DNA of 64,000 nt, from contig JAVSML010024418.1 of the NCBI GenBank assembly GCA_038503035.1, forward strand, positions 124,001-188,000, given 5' to 3'. Both the position numbers and the translations under genes were made by a program. The notes under the pieces are model-generated. The model was not told the DNA's origin. It saw only the letters and a list, made by a program, of their open reading frames with translations, and searched no databases. This stretch comes from Crocodylus rhombifer. Taxonomy: Eukaryota; Chordata; Crocodylia; Crocodylidae. Of this stretch, positions 58,040 to 64,000 are shown one piece after another (position 1 is the stretch's first letter; every line of letters begins with the position of its first letter).

Positions 58040-59148
58040 TTACGTAGTTTCGTAGTTTCTAGGGTCGGAAGGAACCTGAGTAGATCATCTAGTCTGACCT
58101 CCTGCCATGGCAGGAAAGAGTACTGGGGTCAAAGGACCCCAGCAAGGTGTACATCTAGCTTCCTCTTAAAGACCCCCAGGGTAGGAGCCAGTACCACTTC
58201 TCTTGGAAGTTGGTTCCAGATCCTAGCCGCCCTGACCGTGAAGTAGTGCCTCCTGATATCTAGCCGAAATCTACCCTCTGCCAGCTTCTGACTGTTATTT
58301 CTGGTCACTCCTGGCAGTGCTTGGGGGAACAGGGACTTCCCCAGTGCCTGCTGGTCCCCCCTGACTAGTTCGTAACAGGCCACTAGATTCCCCCCCCCTC
58401 AGCCTTCTCTTGTGGAGGCTAAACAGGATCAGGTCCTGTAGCCTCTCCTTATAAGGCCTGGACACAGTACTCCAGCTGCGGCCTGACCAGTGCCACATAG
58501 AGGGGGAGTATCACCTCCTTGAACCTGCTTGAGATGCATCTGTTGGCCTTCCTGACTGCATCCCCACACTGCCGGCCCATGTTCATCTTGGAGTCAATGA
58601 TGACTCCAAGATCCTTTTCCGCCTCTGTACTGACAAGAAGGGAGTTCCCCAACCTGTAGGTATGGTGCCGGTTGTTCCTCCCCAGGTGCATCACTTTGCA
58701 CTTGTCCCATCCTATTCTCATCCGCCCACCCCTGTAACTGGTTTAGGTCTAATTGCAGCCTATTCCTCCCTTCTAGTGTGCCCACATCCCCCCACATCTT
58801 AGTGTCATAAGCAAATTTGAACAGGGTGCTTTTTACCCCCTCGTCCAATTCACTGATGAAGGTGTTGAACAGTACGGTCCTGAGGACCGAGCCCTGCGGA
58901 ACCCCACTGCCCATGTCCCTCCAAGTCAAAAATGACCCATCCACTACCACTCTCTGGGTGCAGCCCTCCAGCCAGTTGGCAACCCAATTGATTGTGTGGG
59001 TGTCGACACCACAGTCCCCCAGTTTCTTAATGAGAACAGGGTGAGAGACAGTGTCGAAGGCCTTCCGAAAGTCCAGGAAGACTATGTCCACTGCTACCCC
59101 TGCATCTAATTATTTGGTGATCTGATCATAGAAGGCCACCAGGTTGTC
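58040..59148 (-). mobile_element. CR1 LINE fragment in intron 2, minus strand (copy 5)
   Basis: Same subfamily as copy 3. It carries RT from LDFRKAFDTVSHPVLI through VPQGSVL to the C-terminal block, in four frame segments. The RT active site reads FAYD rather than FADD (codon change seen at about 58808). A deletion near 58460 joins VRPQLEYCVQ to downstream sequence. 5'-truncated at about 59148. It is antisense to the host gene and does not touch exon 2 or 3. Confidence 0.9.
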
Positions 59149-59962
59149 ATTATGTAATGAGCAAAATGACTGACAAATGATTAAGGAGTAATGCTTCTGT
59201 TTTGAGCACTTAATACTGTCCCCAGGGAGACAGAACAAACATACAACAACTGGATTTTCAGGATTTGTACCTAATGCTGTAACTAAAGTGTGAACAGATG
59301 TCACATTTGAAGCCCTAAAAGTGCTTCCAAGGAGCCCTGGTAATGGGACAAGACAGTGTGGAGGCCTGATGCCTGCCTCCAACCCCTACAGGCAGAGGCT
59401 AGCTTCTGGTCCCACAGGGGATGCTGGGCAGAAGCAGCCCTGCCTTCCCAGTGTCAGATGGTAGCTGGAGCTGCCCAGGCCCAAGCACAACTTGTCCAGG
59501 GCCTGTCACGTGGTGCTGGGCAAGCAGGAGGGGCCGCTTCCACCCAGCATCTCCTATAGTTCTTGGGAGATGCAGTCTGAGCCTGCAGGCCTTGGGCGCC
59601 ACCAGCCAGCAGAGACCAGGGCCCAAGCGCAGCTTTCCCAGTGCCTGCAGTTCCATACTGCGTTTTCCAGGTGTCACGGGGAACACTGGGTGGAAGCAGC
59701 CCAGCCTGCCTTCCTGGCATTGCTTAGTAGGTCCTAGCCAAGCTGCTTTTGGGCCCTAGTAGGGGCGATGTGTAGGGGGATTGGGCAGGGAGGTGATTGC
59801 CTAAAACCCCCTTTTTTTTTTTTTTAAATGGGCTATGTTGCCAGAGTCCTTGAATATTGTCTCTCACTGTTGTAGTAGAATATTGGTGCATCATCATAGA
59901 ATAGTTTTCAGTACTAGAGAAACTGACACAACTTACCTGTATAATCTGCTTTCTTTCTCTAG
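59149..59962. other. Rest of intron 2, GC-rich repeat-like patch
   Basis: Segment 59360-59770 is GC-rich with repeated GGGCCCAAGC, GTGCTGGGCA and CACCCAGCAT-like words; open frames on both strands are low-complexity artefacts. A T-run follows at 59811. Confidence 0.45.
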
Positions 59963-60028
59963 GCTTTAGTTTGTAGTGCATTTGTCCCTATCTATTGTGG
60001 CCTAATTCCACCATCATTTAGAGGTGTG
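59963..60028 (+). CDS. PNPLA3: PNPLA3-like patatin phospholipase, coding exon 3
   Basis: A 66-base exon of 22 codons (residues 141-162), bounded by a ctctag acceptor and a gtaagt donor, phase 0 on both sides. It reads ALVCSAFVPIYCG then LIPPSFRGV. The codons fit the family exon that carries residue 148 in human PNPLA3. In human PNPLA3 this position is Ile and the common disease-linked allele is Met. Here it is Val (GTC at 59984-59986). The LIPPSFRGV end, with Phe-Arg, resembles PNPLA3 more than PNPLA2. The exon is too short to be found by open-frame length alone. It was placed by reading-frame continuity between exons 2 and 4. Confidence 0.9.
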
Positions 60029-60299
60029 GTAAGTCTGCATTGTTCTGTGCTAAATGCTAAAAATACGTTTGATTGTGTAAAATTTTGAAAGACTGTGTAT
60101 GAACTTTTTGAGAATCCAAATTTAAAATGAACAGAACTTTCATCAGAGTTCATGTAATTGGAGCTATATTTGACTTCAACTTTTGAAATTAATAAGAAAC
60201 ATTACATATGAAATAGGAGACAATAGCTACAGAAAATATTTCCCTTTAAATTGAGTTAGGTGACAAGCTCTGGTGGCTAACATAAAACACCATGTACGC

Positions 60300-60561
60300 C
60301 AGTGGTTCCCAATTTTAGGCTCAAGACACCCCTCCCTAACTTTTGTGAATTGAATGGCACTTTTTGAGAATCAAAACTAATTTATTACAGTGCTTACCTC
60401 CACGCAGAGGGGCTGGCCAGCAGGTGCAGGGGAATGGCCAGGCAAGAACTGAGCCTGAGCCTGCATTAACAACTTACTCCCTCACATCCTCATTTCTGGG
60501 CATCCTTCAGAGGATCTTGCATCACCCAAGGACCCCCCAACACCCTGGTTGAGAATCCCTG
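60300..60561. mobile_element. hAT-like miniature element in intron 3
   Basis: The left CAGTGGTTCCCAATTTTAGG and the reverse complement of the right end CAGGGATTCTCAACCAGGGT form imperfect inverted ends (CAG.G.TTC..AA). Non-coding, about 262 bp. Confidence 0.65.
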
Positions 60562-63377
60562 ACTTAAAGGTGGGAGGTTACAAAGGAAAATGTTTTACTG
60601 GCAACGTCTACACTGAACTACCCACTTGACTGGTGGAGGACTAGTCCCTTAGGCTATTGCTTTGAAAAATGTCACCTGACAACAGACTACACTTGCACAT
60701 CTGTGTATTTTACAGCACATATGTCTACTTTAAATGCAGATGAACTGATACAAGTTTAAATTGCATGTTTAAGAATATATGCACTGAAAAGACTTGATCC
60801 TGTTTTTCTCTGCACTAACTTTTTAGTAGAGGGAGGTTTTTAGCCACTTTGAGCAAATCTTGAAAGTAAAGATTGCAAAGTGGTTGTCTTAAAACAGCAT
60901 ATTTTATTACTGTAGGCTAGAAATGTGAGACTTCCCACTGAAGTATGTTTACACTAAAGCATTGTGAGTAGCCATTATTTGGACTTTATAGGGAAATGTG
61001 CAGCTTTGTCAGGCTGTGATTTGATAGAAATTAGAGGGTGTGGGTACATTCTGGCAGAGTTGATGCTACTACTTTATTTTTGTGTGTTAAACTATAATGT
61101 TGCATTAGATTAGTTTTGTGTTCAGCTGCTTTTTTTATTGGAAGATGAGGGGTTGAGAAAAGGGGAAGACACTGAAAGAAAACTCAAGCCATTGCAAGTA
61201 ATGGTTCGTTGCAACACTAGTAAACATATGTTTAATGGAAGATCTCTCATTTCTAAGAGTGGCCTTGAAATATGTTGCCTTACAGTAGTTGTTTGAAACT
61301 TTTTCCCTTTAATACTGAAGTTAAAATAGCAGAGAACATTTGTGTTTATCTTGAATCACAGAAGCACATTCCAGAACTGTCTTATTTTTGTTTCTTAAAC
61401 TCTTCTGTATCTTATCTTGAAAATATATCTGGAACAATGTATTATGACAACAAGATGGACAAAATCTAAAATTTGGGTGAATCCATGTTAATTTGACTAA
61501 TTAGTCCTTGTGCTGGGGCACTACAGGTATTGAAAAGGGCCTAGTTTGGACTAGAAAACATGAGTGTAAGTGCTGTATTTGTATGCCCCGTGTTCTAAAA
61601 GTCTGCCGCCTTTTCACCTTCCCTGCCCAATAAACTGAACTAGTTCTAAAGTAGTACTAGATTTCTTGTTTGCAGAGAAACAATCGAGAAGAGTTAGAGT
61701 AAATGACTCGGAATGAAAACTCTTGAGGGGTTGGCTTCAAATGTTCTCATTCTCTTTCTGTATATAGACTGAGATTAGTTTGTCTCTCTTTTGCCATGAT
61801 GGAGGGGACTAGCCAGCTCAGTTAGGAAGTTGGATGTTATAAAAAGCCCCAATCCTGCAAATGCACACGTACCTTTTGTGTTTGCTAGATTGGGCCCTGA
61901 GGCTTTAAATCTGGCTGATTTATATTATGGCTCATTTAGCATAAAACCTGACATTCCTCTCTGCTTGGAACTTCATACATGTGCTTTCTTGTGGGAATGT
62001 GCCTAAAAGAGATTGGGTAGGGGATGTTTTCCATGTATTGAAGATCTGGGTAATAACTTATCGGCAAAATTAAATGCTGTATACATTCCAGAATGATTCT
62101 AAAATTTTGTGCATTGGACTCTGTGAGTGGTTATTTGTATTGTCATTCATTATGAATATTTGGTTCTTAGTAGAAATAATTAGATTTTGGCAGATCTTAA
62201 ATATGAACACCATGGGCCTCATATTGTCTCAGAATTTTGCAGCATCATATATACCTGAAAGGCCAAACCAGTACATAGAATTTATTTTTAAAATGGTTAA
62301 GATAAAATGTTAGTATTTGTAATTAACGTATTCAGTAATTTGAAATAACACAATGATGTAATATTTTTAAAAACGTAAGTGTGAATGTAGGTATTTACAG
62401 TAGTGCTTGCTTGAACATATTTCCCATTAGTAATTTATTCTAAGTGTATTGTGAATCTCCTTTTTCCACCTTAAATGTGTGCAACCTGGCTAAAAAAAAG
62501 AATTTCATATCAATTAATGTTATATAGCTCTTTATGTAGAGGGCAGTCATCCTTTGATCACTCTCCAGCACAGATATGGGAGGTGGAGAATGAAAAGGCA
62601 CTACTTTAAATGTAAGTCAAGTCATCCTTGGCACACGTATCTAAGCTTGGCTGAATATAGTGGATATTGGTTACCAGAGAACTGGTGGGGATATTCCTCC
62701 TCAAGTGAAACTGCCAACAATGACTAAAGAATTTGGGAAGGACAAAAGAAAAGAGATGAGACTTTAATAATGAAAAGTCTACTAACTTTTGGCAGAATGA
62801 CAATGTGGAACTCCAAAAATTGGTGGTTGGGTTTACTGTGGATACAAGTGAAATCTGAAACTACTTAAATGCGTTATGAAATTGGCTAGATCTCAGGTGT
62901 CTGATAAGCCTTTCAAACTTCTAAGAGCACTTGTAAATGTTTGAGAGTTTTTATAATTAATATCCTGAAACAGACTTGCAGAAGAAACTAATGCCTTTTC
63001 CTTAGTTACAAAGACCAGGGAATTCAACTTAAGCTTCCAGTATGTATTTTTCTTCTATAGTTGGTTTTCGTTTTGTGTTTCCATTTGGGTATGAGAGCCC
63101 CAGTAAATAGCTTTTTAAGAATATTGTTTCCTCTTCAACACAGGGGAAACAAGGGAGAGAGATTATCATTAATAGTATCACACTTGGTCACAAAATTTTA
63201 GATCAAAATATTTGTTTTTGAGACGCTTTAAAAATGCAAATTCGGAAGTGTCATTCTTGAATGCACGTGCAGAGAGAAACTGTTTTAATGTTCTGTGGTA
63301 ATGTCTTGGATGGTTCTTAATAAGACAGGTCTTTTTTTTATAAATTGTCTGATGTTCATTTCTCTCTCTCTTTTCAG
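60562..63377 (+). other. Intron 3 sequence
   Basis: AT-rich, without recognised coding features apart from an 84-bp dispersed repeat at 62557-62640. It ends in the TC-rich acceptor of exon 4. Confidence 0.5.
62557..62640 (+). repeat. 84-bp dispersed repeat, copy 1
   Basis: TCACTCTCCAGCACAGATAT through CATCCTTGGCACACGTAT. It matches 63917-64000 without gaps at roughly 86% identity by eye. Confidence 0.8.
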
Positions 63378-63587
63378 CGATATGTGGATGGAGGAATCAG
63401 TGATAACCTACCTCACCATGCATCTAAGAATACCATCACAGTCTCTCCTTTCTCTGGGGAGTGTGATATCTGCCCAAAGAGTAACTCCGCAAATTTTCAT
63501 GAAGTGAATCTTACTAACACCAGCATTCAGTTCAGCTTAGGGAACCTATATCGTTTAACACAAGCACTTTTTCCACCAGAACCCAAG
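63378..63587 (+). CDS. PNPLA3: PNPLA3-like patatin phospholipase, coding exon 4
   Basis: A 70-codon exon (residues 163-232) after a ctctcttttcag acceptor; it ends CCCAAG before gtaata. It opens with [10 protein letters not shown], where Asp166 is the catalytic acid of the Ser-Asp dyad of patatins. [17 protein letters not shown] and ALFPPEPK are family blocks downstream of the catalytic core. CDICPK is closer to PNPLA3 than to PNPLA2. With exons 1-4 the whole catalytic half of the protein is present and uninterrupted. The remaining C-terminal lipid-droplet binding region lies beyond the right edge, so this is an incomplete gene only because of the window. The donor gtaata is weaker than the others. 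Confidence 0.9.
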
Positions 63588-63916
63588 GTAATATGTTGCC
63601 CTTGTGCATGGTTCTTAGTGTAATGTTTTCTATGTAAATGCTAATCCTTGGAAAAACAGTTGGGGTGGCTTGGTTCTTAGCCTAATGTCTAGCCAAATAA
63701 ACTTTTTTTCCTGATGGTATCTGGTGGTGGTTTCTTCATTCTTCATCTGGACAAATAGTTTTTTATTTTAGTCTCGAAGTACAAGACTAAAATAAAATCT
63801 GTATTGTTCTGTTTTTGTGTTCTTATGATAATACCTTTAGCACTTTAAATTGTTTTGTGCAATCAGCACTAAAAACTGTATTCAGAATGTGTGTGTTCAT
63901 AGCTACTTTATGTCCC
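63588..63916 (+). other. Start of intron 4, nothing recognised
   Basis: AT-rich intronic sequence after the exon 4 donor. Confidence 0.5.
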
Positions 63917-64000
63917 ATCATTCTCCAGCACAGATTTTGGAGGTGGGGAATGAAAAGGCACTCCCTTAAACATCAATCAAATCATCCTTGGCACACCTAT
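63917..64000 (+). repeat. 84-bp dispersed repeat, copy 2, cut by the window edge
   Basis: TCATTCTCCAGCACAGATTT through CATCCTTGGCACACCTAT. It matches 62557-62640 and may extend past 64000. Confidence 0.8.

Noticed and set aside
1..64000. CRISPR array, tRNA or rRNA genes
   Set aside because: No regularly spaced short direct repeats with unique spacers, and no cloverleaf or rRNA-like sequence, were seen. The tandem repeats are degenerate eukaryotic satellites.

Overview
This window looks like vertebrate nuclear DNA from a reptile, most likely a crocodilian, with turtle as the alternative. CR1-type LINEs with a 3' end of (TCTATGAAA)n or (TTCATAGTT)n type dominate. MIR-type SINEs are still recognisable, hAT-like terminal repeats are common, and the only host gene has GT-AG introns. 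No bacterial-style genes, tRNA, rRNA or CRISPR arrays were seen.

The single host gene is a patatin-like phospholipase of the PNPLA2/3/5 group, best matched to PNPLA3 (adiponutrin). It lies on the + strand and its first four coding exons are 43992-44178, 57519-57751, 59963-60028 and 63378-63587. They encode residues 1-232, including the catalytic Ser47 and Asp166. The gene runs off the right edge. A GC-rich promoter at about 43680-43990 precedes it. Intron 1 is about 13.3 kb and holds an old CR1/L3-like LINE and several hAT-like elements. Intron 2 holds a younger CR1 fragment. Everything left of 43 kb is intergenic.

Region 1372-10243 is a large inverted-repeat (foldback-like) structure. Outer inverted repeats of about 230-250 bp flank inward arrays of a roughly 190-bp unit, in + orientation on the left and inverted on the right. 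Two closely related CR1 copies (2445-3909 on + and 4729-7730 on -) have landed inside it. A third, longer CR1 (18190-21741, minus) keeps an esterase-type ORF1 and most of ORF2.

Region 27691-35099 is a full-length but inactive endogenous retrovirus. It has a perfect 5-bp target duplication (ATAGG), LTRs of 540 and 556 bp, gag, protease, RT, RNase H, integrase and env, all interrupted by stops or frameshifts. Its gag and env are unusual.

Region 36.9-43.3 kb is a graveyard of elements. It contains a possible solo LTR, a Penelope-like element fossil (39570-41300, minus) split by a 1-kb hAT-like insertion with an 8-bp target duplication, and a LINE 3' fragment. The rest of the window is AT-rich intergenic or intronic sequence with scattered fossils.
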